A stretch of DNA of 64,000 bases from an uncultured Pelagibacteraceae bacterium (GTDB lineage: Bacteria; Pseudomonadota; Alphaproteobacteria; Pelagibacterales; Pelagibacteraceae): NCBI GenBank assembly GCA_902606115.1, contig CACLFM010000002.1, positions 1 to 64,000 on the forward strand. Direction: 5' to 3'. A program made the position numbers and the translations under genes. This document shows positions 1 through 8,459 of the stretch, one piece after another. The notes beneath the pieces were generated by a model. It was not told the DNA's origin and did no database searches. It saw only the letters and a list, made by a program, of their open reading frames with translations. Position 1 is the stretch's first letter, and each line of letters opens with the position of its first letter.

Positions 1-1
1 T

Positions 2-412
2 TTGATTAAAAATTCTAAATTTATAAAGATTAAAAAAGCCAGGAAAGTTAGAAAAATTATTATTTGCTCAGGTAAAATCTATTTTGATTTAATTGAGGCA
101 AGAGAAAAAAATAAAGTCGATGATGTAATTTTTGTAAGAATTGAAGAGCTATACCCTTTCCCTGTTAAATCTTTAACCAAGATTATTAAACCTTATATCT
201 CAAATTCTCAGTTTTTTTGGTGCCAAGAAGAGCCTAAAAATATGGGTGCATGGTCGTCAGTAAGAGATTATATTCAATGGACTTTAGATAATTTAGGAGT
301 TAAAAAGAAATTAGATTATATTGGCAGAAAAGCCGCAGCATCGCCTGCTACTGGATATGCTAATAGACATACTAAACAACAAAAAGAAATTTTAGATAAA
401 GTATTTAAATAG
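2..412 (+). CDS. sucA: 2-oxoglutarate dehydrogenase E1, C-terminal end (partial)
   Basis: This is the last 136 codons of the thiamine-diphosphate E1 subunit of the 2-oxoglutarate dehydrogenase complex, which decarboxylates 2-oxoglutarate and passes the succinyl group to E2 in the TCA cycle. The visible part has the conserved C-terminal E1 segments EELYPFP, WCQEEPKNMGAW and YIGRKAAASPATGY. The gene is cut by the left edge; the TTG at base 2 is simply an in-frame codon and not the real start. The stop TAG is followed at once by the ATG of sucB, so E1, E2 and E3 are almost certainly one operon. Identification is firm, although the catalytic domains lie outside the window. Confidence 0.95.
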   Translation: MIKNSKFIKIKKARKVRKIIICSGKIYFDLIEAREKNKVDDVIFVRIEELYPFPVKSLTKIIKPYISNSQFFWCQEEPKNMGAWSSVRDYIQWTLDNLGVKKKLDYIGRKAAASPATGYANRHTKQQKEILDKVFK

Positions 413-1747
413 ATGCCAGAAAAAATAGTTGTCCCTGTACTTGGAGAGAGTATAACTGAGGCTACAGTCTCCAAATGGCTTAAAAGCAAAGGTGATACTG
501 TTGAAGCAGATGAGCCCATTGTCGAATTAGAAACTGATAAAGTAAACTTAGAAGTGCCCTCACCTTCTGGAGGTATTTTAGGGGAAATAAATTTTGAAGC
601 AGGATCTACTGTAGAGGTTGGTACAACACTAGGATCTATTATGGGTGGTCAATCTGTTGCTAAAACTGATAAAATTGAAAAAATAAAAGCAGAAACAGAA
701 TCACTAACTAATGGTAATGATAATATTATAAAATTAGATGAAGAAAGAGATACTAAACTTTTTGATAACACTATCGAACCAGAAATTATCAAGAATCAAC
801 TTGATGAAGAAGTAAATCAAGAACCCAAGGAAGATCCGTTGATTTTGACTGAGGAAGTAAAAAATGAAGAAAAAGTTAAAATAGGAAAAGAAAAGATTAT
901 TTCACCCGCTGTAAGAAAAATAGTAACTGAGAATAACATAGATATAAACGATATTAAAGGATCTGGAAAAGATGGAATGGTTCTTAAAGGAGATTTATTG
1001 AGTTTAATGAGCGTTAAACCTGCCCCATCAGAGAGAAAATTAAAATTTGGCGAAGAAGAAAAAATTAAGATGTCCAGGTTAAGAATGACAATCGCTAAAA
1101 GATTAAAACAATCTCAAGAAAATGCAGCAATGCTTACTACTTTTAATGAGATAGATATGACAAATATAATGAATATGAGAAAAGAAAATCAGCAAGATTT
1201 TCAATATAAATTTAAAATTAAATTAGGAATGATGTCATTTTTTGTTAAAGCCTGCGTTGTTGGCCTTAAGTTATATCCAGCTGTTAATGCCGAAGTAGAT
1301 GGTGAAAATATAATCTATAAAAATTACTATAATATTAGCTTTGCTGTAGGAACAGAAAAAGGTTTAGTAGTACCAGTTCTTAAGAATGCCGATGAAATGT
1401 CTTTTGCGGATATTGAGATAAATATCAAAAATTTATCAGACAAAGCTAGAGATGGAAAAATTACAATTGAAGATCTACAAGGTGGAACTTTCACAATAAG
1501 CAATGGAGGGGTTTATGGATCCATGTTATCTACTCCAATTTTAAATTTGCCACAATCTGGAGTTTTAGGTATGCATAATATTGTTAGCAGACCATATGTT
1601 GTAAATAATGAAATTACAATTAGACCAATTATGTATTTGGCATTATCTTATGATCACCGAATAATTGATGGAAAAGAAGCGGTCTCTTTTTTGAAAACTG
1701 TTAAAGAAAATTTAGAAGATCCAAGAAGATTATTTTTAAGTTTGTAA
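413..1747 (+). CDS. sucB: Dihydrolipoyl succinyltransferase (E2 of 2-oxoglutarate dehydrogenase)
   Basis: E2 core enzyme of the 2-oxoglutarate dehydrogenase complex; it transfers succinyl from the lipoyl arm to CoA. The 444 residues show one N-terminal lipoyl domain with the lipoylated Lys43 in the motif ETDKVNLE. A long acidic linker (about 85-155) follows, then a peripheral-subunit-binding domain (about 164-198, SPAVRKIV). The catalytic domain ends with YDHRIIDG (His415, Asp419). A single lipoyl domain is usual for SucB. The ATG directly follows the sucA stop with no gap. Its position between an E1 of the OGDH type and lpd favours succinyltransferase over acetyltransferase. Confidence 0.95.
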   Translation: MPEKIVVPVLGESITEATVSKWLKSKGDTVEADEPIVELETDKVNLEVPSPSGGILGEINFEAGSTVEVGTTLGSIMGGQSVAKTDKIEKIKAETESLTNGNDNIIKLDEERDTKLFDNTIEPEIIKNQLDEEVNQEPKEDPLILTEEVKNEEKVKIGKEKIISPAVRKIVTENNIDINDIKGSGKDGMVLKGDLLSLMSVKPAPSERKLKFGEEEKIKMSRLRMTIAKRLKQSQENAAMLTTFNEIDMTNIMNMRKENQQDFQYKFKIKLGMMSFFVKACVVGLKLYPAVNAEVDGENIIYKNYYNISFAVGTEKGLVVPVLKNADEMSFADIEINIKNLSDKARDGKITIEDLQGGTFTISNGGVYGSMLSTPILNLPQSGVLGMHNIVSRPYVVNNEITIRPIMYLALSYDHRIIDGKEAVSFLKTVKENLEDPRRLFLSL

Positions 1748-1751
1748 AATT

Positions 1752-3152
1752 ATGTCTGAAAAATTTGATGCAATCGTTATAGGAGGTGGCCCAGGTGGAT
1801 ATGTTTGTGCAATTAGACTTGCTCAATTAGGAAAAAAAACTGCCTGTGTAGAGTACAGAGGAGCTTTAGGTGGTACATGTTTAAATATTGGATGTATCCC
1901 ATCAAAAAATTTATTAAATCTCTCTGAAAATTTTCAAAAAGCAAAAAATTTTTCAAAAATTGGAATTGAGATAAGTGAAATTAAACTAAATCTTGATAAA
2001 ATGATGAAGAATAAGGATAAAGCAGTTACTGTTTTAACCAAAGGCGTAGAATTTTTATTTAAAAAAAATAAGGTTACTTACTTTAAAGGTTTTGGAAGTT
2101 TTATTTCTGATAAAAGAATAAAAATCAAAAATGCTGATGGCAAAGAGACTGAAATTGAGGGAGAAAATTTGATTATAGCAACAGGCTCAGAGCCTTCTAA
2201 AATGCCAAATATTAAATTTGATGAGGAGCAAATAGTATCTTCAACAGGCGCACTATCATTAAAAAAGGTACCTAAAAAAATGATAGTTATTGGTGGTGGC
2301 TATATAGGATTAGAAATGGGCTCAGTTTGGTCAAGATTAGGTGCTGATGTTCATGTAATAGAATATTTAGATCATATAACTCCTGGTATGGACAAAGAAA
2401 TTTCAAATGAATTTATGAAAATTTTAAAAAAACAAGATTTAAAATTTCATATGAACACGAGGGTAGAAAAAATTACTAAAAAAAACGAAAATATTGAGAT
2501 AGAGACCGTAGATAAGAAAGGAGAAAAAAAATCTCATGTTTGTGATGTTGCTTTAATTTCTATAGGGAGAAAGGCATTTACTGAAAACCTTAATCTTGAA
2601 AAAATAAATTTAAAAACAGATCAAAAAGGAAGAGTAAAAGTTGATAAAAATTTTAGAACAGATAAAAAAAATATTTTTGCTATAGGCGATGTAATTCAGG
2701 GGCCAATGTTAGCGCACAAGGCTGAGGAAGAGGGTATAGCTGTTGCAGAAATCATAGCAGGTCAATCTGGACATGTAAATTATGATTTAATTCCTGGAGT
2801 TATCTATACTTCTCCAGAGGTAGCAAGTATAGGAAAAACAGAAGAACAATTAAAAGAACAAAATACAAGTTATAAAATAGGAAAGTTTCCTTTCATGGCA
2901 AACTCTAGAGCTAAAGCAATTGATGAACCTGAGGGTTTTGTTAAAATTTTAGCAGATCATATAACTGATAAAGTTTTAGGAGTTCATATTATAGGTCCAC
3001 ATGCAGGTGAAATGATTGCAGAAATGGCAATTGCAATGGAATTTGGTGCGAGTTCTGAGGATATAGCAAGGACATGCCATGCTCACCCTACATTTTCTGA
3101 AGCAATCAAAGAAGCTGCATTATCTGTCGATAAAAGACAAATTCATTCGTAA
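1752..3152 (+). CDS. lpd: Dihydrolipoamide dehydrogenase (E3)
   Basis: FAD flavoprotein that reoxidises dihydrolipoamide on E2 and makes NADH. It has 466 residues, the usual length. Visible parts are the N-terminal FAD-binding GGGPGGY (11-17), the redox-active disulfide Cys43/Cys48 in GGTCLNIGCIPSK, an NAD-binding glycine motif IGGGYIGLEMG, the second FAD motif AIGDV, and the C-terminal HAHPTFSEA carrying the catalytic His. It starts four bases after the sucB stop and closes the sucA-sucB-lpd operon. It may also serve other 2-oxoacid dehydrogenase complexes or the glycine cleavage system. Confidence 0.95.
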   Translation: MSEKFDAIVIGGGPGGYVCAIRLAQLGKKTACVEYRGALGGTCLNIGCIPSKNLLNLSENFQKAKNFSKIGIEISEIKLNLDKMMKNKDKAVTVLTKGVEFLFKKNKVTYFKGFGSFISDKRIKIKNADGKETEIEGENLIIATGSEPSKMPNIKFDEEQIVSSTGALSLKKVPKKMIVIGGGYIGLEMGSVWSRLGADVHVIEYLDHITPGMDKEISNEFMKILKKQDLKFHMNTRVEKITKKNENIEIETVDKKGEKKSHVCDVALISIGRKAFTENLNLEKINLKTDQKGRVKVDKNFRTDKKNIFAIGDVIQGPMLAHKAEEEGIAVAEIIAGQSGHVNYDLIPGVIYTSPEVASIGKTEEQLKEQNTSYKIGKFPFMANSRAKAIDEPEGFVKILADHITDKVLGVHIIGPHAGEMIAEMAIAMEFGASSEDIARTCHAHPTFSEAIKEAALSVDKRQIHS

Positions 3153-3190
3153 TTAATTTTTGTCTAAATTTTCCTTATGTCAAAACGCGC

Positions 3191-3219
3191 TCTTACTAAT
3201 TAAAAAAAATAACTATAAT
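3191..3219 (+). promoter_or_regulatory. Possible promoter of the PhyH-methyltransferase-EgtD cassette
   Basis: A perfect TATAAT -10 lies at 3214-3219 in the 77-base gap after lpd. The -35 is weak (CTTACT-like, about 3192-3197). Transcription would begin near 3226, only about four bases before the ATG at 3230, so the message would be almost leaderless. It would give the cassette expression independent of the suc operon. The weak -35 keeps confidence low. Confidence 0.4.
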
Positions 3220-3229
3220 AATAGTCTAA

Positions 3230-4225
3230 ATGAAAAACTCAAATATCAATTTAAATTCTAAAATATCTAATGACTCCGATATCAGCAAACCATGGGATAA
3301 GGACAATCAGGCCTGGTGGGACTGGTATATTAGTCTTGCAGATAATGATGTTAAAGAAGATGAAATCATTAATGTTGATCCATTACCAGATATTGCAATA
3401 CCCACAGATGAGGAGGTTATCTCAGAATTAGCTGAGCCCTACATTTTAACTAATGATCAAATTAATTTTTTTAAAAAAAATGGATTTATAAAACTTAAGA
3501 AGGTTTTCTCACCTGGGGCTGTGCTAAAACTTAGAGCTGAGTTAATTAATCTATTAAAAGAAAAATTTAAGGTTGATCCAGATGAAGGAGCACATGATCG
3601 CTTCCTTAGTCTTGAAATAATTTGGCCTGATAACGCACTCCTTCGTGCTTATGTTTTATCACCTCGTCTAGGACAAATCTCAGCTAATCTTCTTGAAGTA
3701 CCAGCTGTTAGACTTTACCATGACAACATACTAGCTAAACAAGCTGGTTGTGGCCGTACCCCATGGCACTTTGACGATCATCATTTTCCTCTAGACACTA
3801 ATGATGTAGTTACCGCTTGGGCGCCGGCACAGCCAACGCCTCTTGAGATGGGACCACTCTCTTTTGCTTACCCACTTGATGTTCACAAGCTAATCAATGC
3901 TGTTAAGTTTGAAAAGACCGGCACTGGATATGACCGTGGGATCTCAGATGTTTTTTCAAAAAATAATGTAAGTGTAAATGAAACTGAATTTGAGCTGGGT
4001 GAAGTTAGCTTTCATCATAATTTAAATTTTCATACAGCTTCACGTAACCGTACTAATCGTAGTCGAGTGGTTCTAGCCAATACTTATTACCGAGATGGAG
4101 CGAGAGTAGTCAATGCTCCTACGATGGTTTCTGGTGACTGGCAGAAATTTATGCCCAATGTTAAACCAGGAAATGTAGCTGCCAGTCCGCTAAATCCAAT
4201 TTGTTGGCCAGTCAAAGACAAATAA
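3230..4225 (+). CDS. Phytanoyl-CoA dioxygenase (PhyH) family Fe(II)/2-oxoglutarate oxygenase
   Basis: Probable non-haem iron, 2-oxoglutarate-dependent hydroxylase of the PhyH superfamily, 331 residues. The iron triad is visible: His180-x-Asp182 in the motif TPWHFDDHHF and His268 in FHTASRN, with Arg277 or Arg279 placed to hold the 2-oxoglutarate carboxylate. The first ~70 residues are a polar, Trp-rich extension (QAWWDWY) before the fold begins. The substrate is unknown; PhyH members hydroxylate fatty acyl-CoAs, ectoine, amino acids and natural products. It is the first gene of an overlapping trio with a methyltransferase and an EgtD-like enzyme, so a small methylated metabolite is an inferred substrate. 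Ten of its 13 Arg codons are CGN, whereas neighbours favour AGA, which suggests acquisition by transfer. Confidence 0.8.
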   Translation: MKNSNINLNSKISNDSDISKPWDKDNQAWWDWYISLADNDVKEDEIINVDPLPDIAIPTDEEVISELAEPYILTNDQINFFKKNGFIKLKKVFSPGAVLKLRAELINLLKEKFKVDPDEGAHDRFLSLEIIWPDNALLRAYVLSPRLGQISANLLEVPAVRLYHDNILAKQAGCGRTPWHFDDHHFPLDTNDVVTAWAPAQPTPLEMGPLSFAYPLDVHKLINAVKFEKTGTGYDRGISDVFSKNNVSVNETEFELGEVSFHHNLNFHTASRNRTNRSRVVLANTYYRDGARVVNAPTMVSGDWQKFMPNVKPGNVAASPLNPICWPVKDK

Positions 4226-5145
4226 TGAAAGACATAAATAATCATAAGGGATTGAATTCACTCTGGACTGATAGCCTTGCTCACAATCTTCATCCTGACG
4301 GCAATGCTTTAGTTGATCACTTAAGAACTATACATCAAAAATATACTGGATTTACTGAAGTGTGCGCAAGTTCTTGTCGTGATAAAGTTGGGCGTAATAG
4401 TTATCAATGGTTAGCTGAAATTGTTCCTGATAAAGAGGGTTTGCGAGTATTAGATCTTGCATGTGGGTCAGGTCCGTTATTAAAAATCTTATATGATCGT
4501 AATAAAAAATTGAATTTAAAAGGTATAGACATGTGTCCTGAGGAACTAGCATTAGCTAAGTCTCGTTTTACAAACAGTGGGGTTAATCTAATTGAGTCAA
4601 AAGCACAAAATTTAATGTCAATAAATGACAGCTCTATAGATATAGTCTTATGTCATTGGGCCTTGACATTGATGGACCCAGTAACTCCTGTATTAAATGA
4701 AGTCAAGCGAGTTTTAACTTCCAAAGGTCGTTTTGTTGCTTTAGTTGATGGACCAATTAATGCAGCACATGGCTATAGAGAAATACACGATTTAATTTAT
4801 AGTTATGTTCAGGAAGAAATACCTAGTTATGGAGAAATTGATTTAGGTGATCCAAGGATACGAGGGTCTGAAAGCTTAAGTAACCTCATACAAAGGGTTT
4901 TTCCGGAGGCAAATGTAACCATTGAAACAAACGTTGTGTCTATGGTGGGACCAGTGACCCAAGTGGCTGAAATTGCAGCCGGATTTTTTTATGCTGCATA
5001 TATTTTAAATCCGAAGAAAAGAAAATTAATGATCACAAGTCTATCTAACCTACTCGAAATACCAAAAGAAACCACTGATGCTCAAAGACAAGGTCGATTT
5101 TCAATGCCAATTAATCGTCTTTTAGTTGTGCCTGATATAAAATGA
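4225..5145 (+). CDS. Class I SAM-dependent methyltransferase
   Basis: Rossmann-type methyltransferase of 306 residues. SAM motif I is VLDLACGSGPLL (about residues 75-86), followed by the acidic end of strand 2 (KGIDMCPEE) and a motif near DIVLCHWALTLMD. The ATG at 4225 overlaps the stop of the dioxygenase gene (TAATG), so I prefer it to an upstream in-frame TTG at 4201. Substrate unknown; a natural-product or small-metabolite O- or N-methyltransferase would fit the context. Its last bases overlap the start of the EgtD-like gene (ATGA), indicating translational coupling. Ten of 16 Arg codons are CGN, again unlike the surrounding genes. Confidence 0.8.
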   Translation: MKDINNHKGLNSLWTDSLAHNLHPDGNALVDHLRTIHQKYTGFTEVCASSCRDKVGRNSYQWLAEIVPDKEGLRVLDLACGSGPLLKILYDRNKKLNLKGIDMCPEELALAKSRFTNSGVNLIESKAQNLMSINDSSIDIVLCHWALTLMDPVTPVLNEVKRVLTSKGRFVALVDGPINAAHGYREIHDLIYSYVQEEIPSYGEIDLGDPRIRGSESLSNLIQRVFPEANVTIETNVVSMVGPVTQVAEIAAGFFYAAYILNPKKRKLMITSLSNLLEIPKETTDAQRQGRFSMPINRLLVVPDIK

Positions 5146-6065
5146 AATCATTTTCACAAGAAGTAAGTCTCGGATTAAGTAAAAAAAATAAGACACTAAG
5201 TTCTAAATGGTTTTATGATTTTCATGGATCAAAACTTTTTGAAAAAATTACTAAGCTGGAAGAATATTACCCAGCACGAACTGAAATAAAAATTTTAAAT
5301 GATAATAAAATTGAAATTGCTAATAAAATAGGCAAGAATGCTGTTTTAATTGAACCAGGCGCGGGAGATATTAAAAAAATTGAAATTTTTCTTAGCAGCT
5401 TAGATAAGCCAAAAAAATATGTACCGCTAGATATCTCTAAAGATTATATAATCAAAATATCTCAAGGTTTTAAGAAAAAATTTCCAAAAGTAGCTATTAC
5501 CCCAAAAGGATATGACTTCTCAGAAAATAATAAACTGCCATTTAAAATCAATTCATCAGAAAATGTAATTATTTTTTTTCCAGGATCAACGATTGGTAAT
5601 TTTGAAAAAAAGGATGCTGTTAAATTTTTAAAAATGCTTAAATTTAAATTTAAAGCAAAAAAAATTATTATTGGCGCCGACTTAGTTAAAAATATTTCAA
5701 CTCTAATTTCTGCTTACGATGATAAAAAAGGTATAACTGCAAAATTTAATAAAAATATTTTAAAAAGAATAAATACAGAACTAGGTGGAGATATAAACCT
5801 AAACAATTATAAACATGTAGCGATTTATAATAAATCAAAAAAAAGAATAGAGATGAGATTAAGGGCTAAAAAAAATAATTCTTTTAATATCAACAATTCA
5901 AAATATTTAATTAAAAAAAATGAAGAGATTCACACTGAGAATTCTCATAAATATACGATAAGATCCTTCAAAAACTTAACAAATGAAGCTGGGTGGAAAA
6001 TCAAGAAAACCTGGGTTGATGACAAAAAACTTTTTAGTGTTCATTTTCTAGATTTAGCTAAATAA
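5142..6065 (+). CDS. egtD: EgtD-like L-histidine N-alpha-methyltransferase
   Basis: A 307-residue member of the EgtD (histidine-specific methyltransferase) family; EgtD converts histidine to hercynine with three SAM. Family landmarks are SKLFEKITKLEEYYPARTE near the N-terminus, EPGAGDIKK (SAM motif I), FFPGSTIGNF, GADLVKN, the AYDD..G.T..FN..IL.RIN.ELGG block, RIEMRLR, and EEIHTENSHKY. The Met of RIEM and the Glu of IHTEN match positions known in mycobacterial EgtD to contact the histidine. No EgtB, EgtC or OvoA sulfoxide synthase is encoded nearby; the partners are a PhyH oxygenase and another methyltransferase. Five of six Arg codons are AGR, matching the genome rather than the two genes before it. 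The family call is firm; substrate His is likely but not proven. Confidence 0.82.
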   Translation: MKSFSQEVSLGLSKKNKTLSSKWFYDFHGSKLFEKITKLEEYYPARTEIKILNDNKIEIANKIGKNAVLIEPGAGDIKKIEIFLSSLDKPKKYVPLDISKDYIIKISQGFKKKFPKVAITPKGYDFSENNKLPFKINSSENVIIFFPGSTIGNFEKKDAVKFLKMLKFKFKAKKIIIGADLVKNISTLISAYDDKKGITAKFNKNILKRINTELGGDINLNNYKHVAIYNKSKKRIEMRLRAKKNNSFNINNSKYLIKKNEEIHTENSHKYTIRSFKNLTNEAGWKIKKTWVDDKKLFSVHFLDLAK

Positions 6066-6383
6066 ATCTAGCTTTTACTTTATTTTATTTATAATTATTT
6101 GTTGCGCCAATATAAGTTTTATACAAATACTCGATTTACATATATTTCATAAGCACTGGGCATAATTAGAATAGAATTTAAATTTTCTTGCTCCTTATAA
6201 GAAGTTAAACTAAAGTTTAAAAATTGCTAAGATCGTTTTAAATATTTTAAGTAGATGATAACTATTCGTAAAATCTTGGCACTTAAGTAAAATGAAAATA
6301 GCACTTTTAGAATTATTGTATATCAATGTAAATAGAGTGACAAATAAATTACTGATGCGCTCTTAATATATTTTATATTATAA
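6066..6383 (+). other. 318-base gap without a convincing gene
   Basis: This is by far the longest non-coding stretch in the window. It holds a small perfect inverted repeat TTAAAC-TAAA-GTTTAA (6205-6220) and one short open frame of 24 codons (ATG 6291 to TAA 6365) with no recognisable product. An AT-rich stretch just before priA could carry its promoter, but I find no good -35/-10 pair. No tRNA-like clover leaf or known riboswitch core was recognised. A decayed gene end or insertion scar beside the cassette is possible. Confidence 0.5.
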
Positions 6384-8345
6384 ATGAATTTTCCTGTTCT
6401 TATTCCGAATATATTTGATTATCCATTTACTTATACTTCAGACATTAATTTAAATGTTGGAGATTATGTTGAGGTACCTTTTGGAAAAAAAAAAATTAAT
6501 GGAGTTGTTTGGAATGAATTTGAAAATAATCAATCAAAAAATTTTATATTAAAAAAAATAATAAAAAAACTAGATGTTAATCCATTAAAATTATCTACCA
6601 TAAATTTCTTGAATTGGTTTTCAAGCTACAACATAGTTCCAAAAGGAATGGCTTTAAAACTTCATTTATTAAGCAATTATGCTATTGAAAATAAATCAAA
6701 TGATAATTTTATTGAATATGAGTCAACAATAAAAAGTTCAATTTACAAATTAAACAATGAGCAACTTAAGTGTTTTTCTGATTTATCGAAAAATAATAAC
6801 AAATTTAATGTTAGTGTTCTTCAAGGAACAACTGGCTCAGGTAAAACATTGGTGTATTTTAATTTAATTAAGGATAAAATTAAAAAAAACAAACAAGCGC
6901 TTATATTATTGCCTGAAATAGGTTTAGTAGGTGAATTTGAAAAAAAATTTATTGATTTTTTTGGTTTCAAACCCGCAGTCTGGCATTCTGGAATAACCCC
7001 AAAAAATAAAAAAAAAATTTGGAATGGCTTAAGCAATGGAAAAATTAAAGCGATTATAGGAGCAAGATCTTCTCTTTTTTTACCTTTTAAAGAGTTGGGA
7101 ATTATAATTGTTGACGAGGAACACGACCAATCTTTTAAACAAGACGAGGGCGTATCATATAATGCAAGAGATATGGCTATATCAAGAGCTTCTTATGAAA
7201 ACATTCCAATAAATCTAATATCTGCAGTTCCATCAATTGAAACTTATAACAACATAATAAAAGGTAAATATTTTTCTAATAGGATTTTAAATAGATACAA
7301 AAATGCAAGATTGCCAGAATATGAGTTAATTGATTTAACTAAAGAAAAAAAAAATACAGGTAATTTACTCTCAGAAAAAATTATAGATAAGGTTGAATAT
7401 CATTTAAAGAAAAATGATCAGGTGCTTTTTTTTGTTAATCGAAGAGGATATTCTCCTTTTGTCATTTGTAAAAAATGTTTAAAGAGCTTTACTTGTCCAA
7501 AGTGTTCTATAAATCTTGTTTATCATAAAAGAATAAACAAAATTTTATGCCATTACTGTGGTTATAAAAATAATTTAGACAAAAGTTGTAAAAAAAATAA
7601 TAAGGAACAATGTGAATTTATTTATAGTGGCTCAGGTGTTGAAAAAATATTAGAAGAGGTAAAAAAAAGATTCCCAGGAAATAAAACTATTATTTTTTCA
7701 AGTGATACAATTAATAAGAAAAATTCACAAGATGAGATAAAAAAAATTATTAATAATGAAACCAAAATTTTGATTGGAACTCAACTTATTTCAAAAGGTT
7801 TTCATTTTCCAAATCTAAATTGTATAGTAATTTTAGATTTAGACTTTGCATTAAGAGGTTTTGATATAAGAAGTGTAGAAAAAACAGTTCAGTTGTATCA
7901 TCAATTATCGGGTAGAGCTGGTAGAGAAGGCAAGCCATCAAAAGTATATTTTCAAACAATTAACAAAAAAAATAATGTTATATCACAAATTACAAATCCC
8001 GACCCAAATGTTTTTTTGAGAAAAGAACTTGAATTAAGAAAAAAATTTAAATTACCGCCCTTTGAAAGATTTGTATCAATTATAATTAGTTGTAAGAGTG
8101 CTGAAATGTCAGAAAAGATTGCATATAATCTTGCAAACTCTCTTAAAATAAAAACACAAGGAAATATTTTAGGTCCTGTTAATGCACCAATTTATAAAAT
8201 AAGAGGTAGATATAGAAATAGAATACTCATTAGATCAAGTAAAAATATTAAAATTCAACAACAAATACTAAATACTATCAAAAATTTTAAACAACCAGCC
8301 GAAATAAAACTTTCAGTTGATGTTGATCCAATAAACTTCAATTAA
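6384..8345 (+). CDS. priA: Primosomal protein N' (replication restart helicase PriA)
   Basis: 3'-to-5' DNA helicase that recognises stalled forks and reloads the replisome. The 653 residues are shorter than the ~730 of E. coli PriA, mainly in the N-terminal DNA-binding part. Visible motifs: Walker A GTTGSGKT, DEEH box (VDEEHDQSF), a zinc-binding Cys cluster (CKKC, CPKC, CHYC and following Cys), and helicase motifs V/VI (GTQLISKGFHFP and QLSGRAGREGK). It stands alone between the cassette and the ATP synthase operon. Long adenine runs, for example 11 A starting at 6485, encode Lys stretches. Confidence 0.93.
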   Translation: MNFPVLIPNIFDYPFTYTSDINLNVGDYVEVPFGKKKINGVVWNEFENNQSKNFILKKIIKKLDVNPLKLSTINFLNWFSSYNIVPKGMALKLHLLSNYAIENKSNDNFIEYESTIKSSIYKLNNEQLKCFSDLSKNNNKFNVSVLQGTTGSGKTLVYFNLIKDKIKKNKQALILLPEIGLVGEFEKKFIDFFGFKPAVWHSGITPKNKKKIWNGLSNGKIKAIIGARSSLFLPFKELGIIIVDEEHDQSFKQDEGVSYNARDMAISRASYENIPINLISAVPSIETYNNIIKGKYFSNRILNRYKNARLPEYELIDLTKEKKNTGNLLSEKIIDKVEYHLKKNDQVLFFVNRRGYSPFVICKKCLKSFTCPKCSINLVYHKRINKILCHYCGYKNNLDKSCKKNNKEQCEFIYSGSGVEKILEEVKKRFPGNKTIIFSSDTINKKNSQDEIKKIINNETKILIGTQLISKGFHFPNLNCIVILDLDFALRGFDIRSVEKTVQLYHQLSGRAGREGKPSKVYFQTINKKNNVISQITNPDPNVFLRKELELRKKFKLPPFERFVSIIISCKSAEMSEKIAYNLANSLKIKTQGNILGPVNAPIYKIRGRYRNRILIRSSKNIKIQQQILNTIKNFKQPAEIKLSVDVDPINFN

Positions 8346-8410
8346 TTAAGAAAAAAACCTATTTTTTCCCACCTCTAGCTTGATCGTATCTAGGCTATAT
8401 GCTAATTAAT

Positions 8411-8439
8411 TCGAAATTTAACCACTAAGTAAATATAAC
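8411..8439 (+). promoter_or_regulatory. Possible promoter of the ATP synthase operon
   Basis: A TATAAC -10-like hexamer lies at 8434-8439 in the 114-base gap before atpH, about 20 bases ahead of its ATG. The matching -35 (TCGAAA/TTCGAA near 8410-8416) is poor. The gap must contain the operon promoter because priA ends at 8345, but the exact site is uncertain. Confidence 0.3.
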
Positions 8440-8459
8440 TAATTTAATAAAAAAAATAA

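Noticed and set aside
3230-4225. Possible EgtB-type sulfoxide synthase beside the EgtD-like gene
   Set aside because: The protein has the PhyH iron motif HxD...H and lacks the DinB and formylglycine-generating-enzyme domains of EgtB.
6291-6365. 24-codon open frame in the long gap
   Set aside because: Too short, no ribosome-binding site and no recognisable sequence; recorded only within the gap entry.
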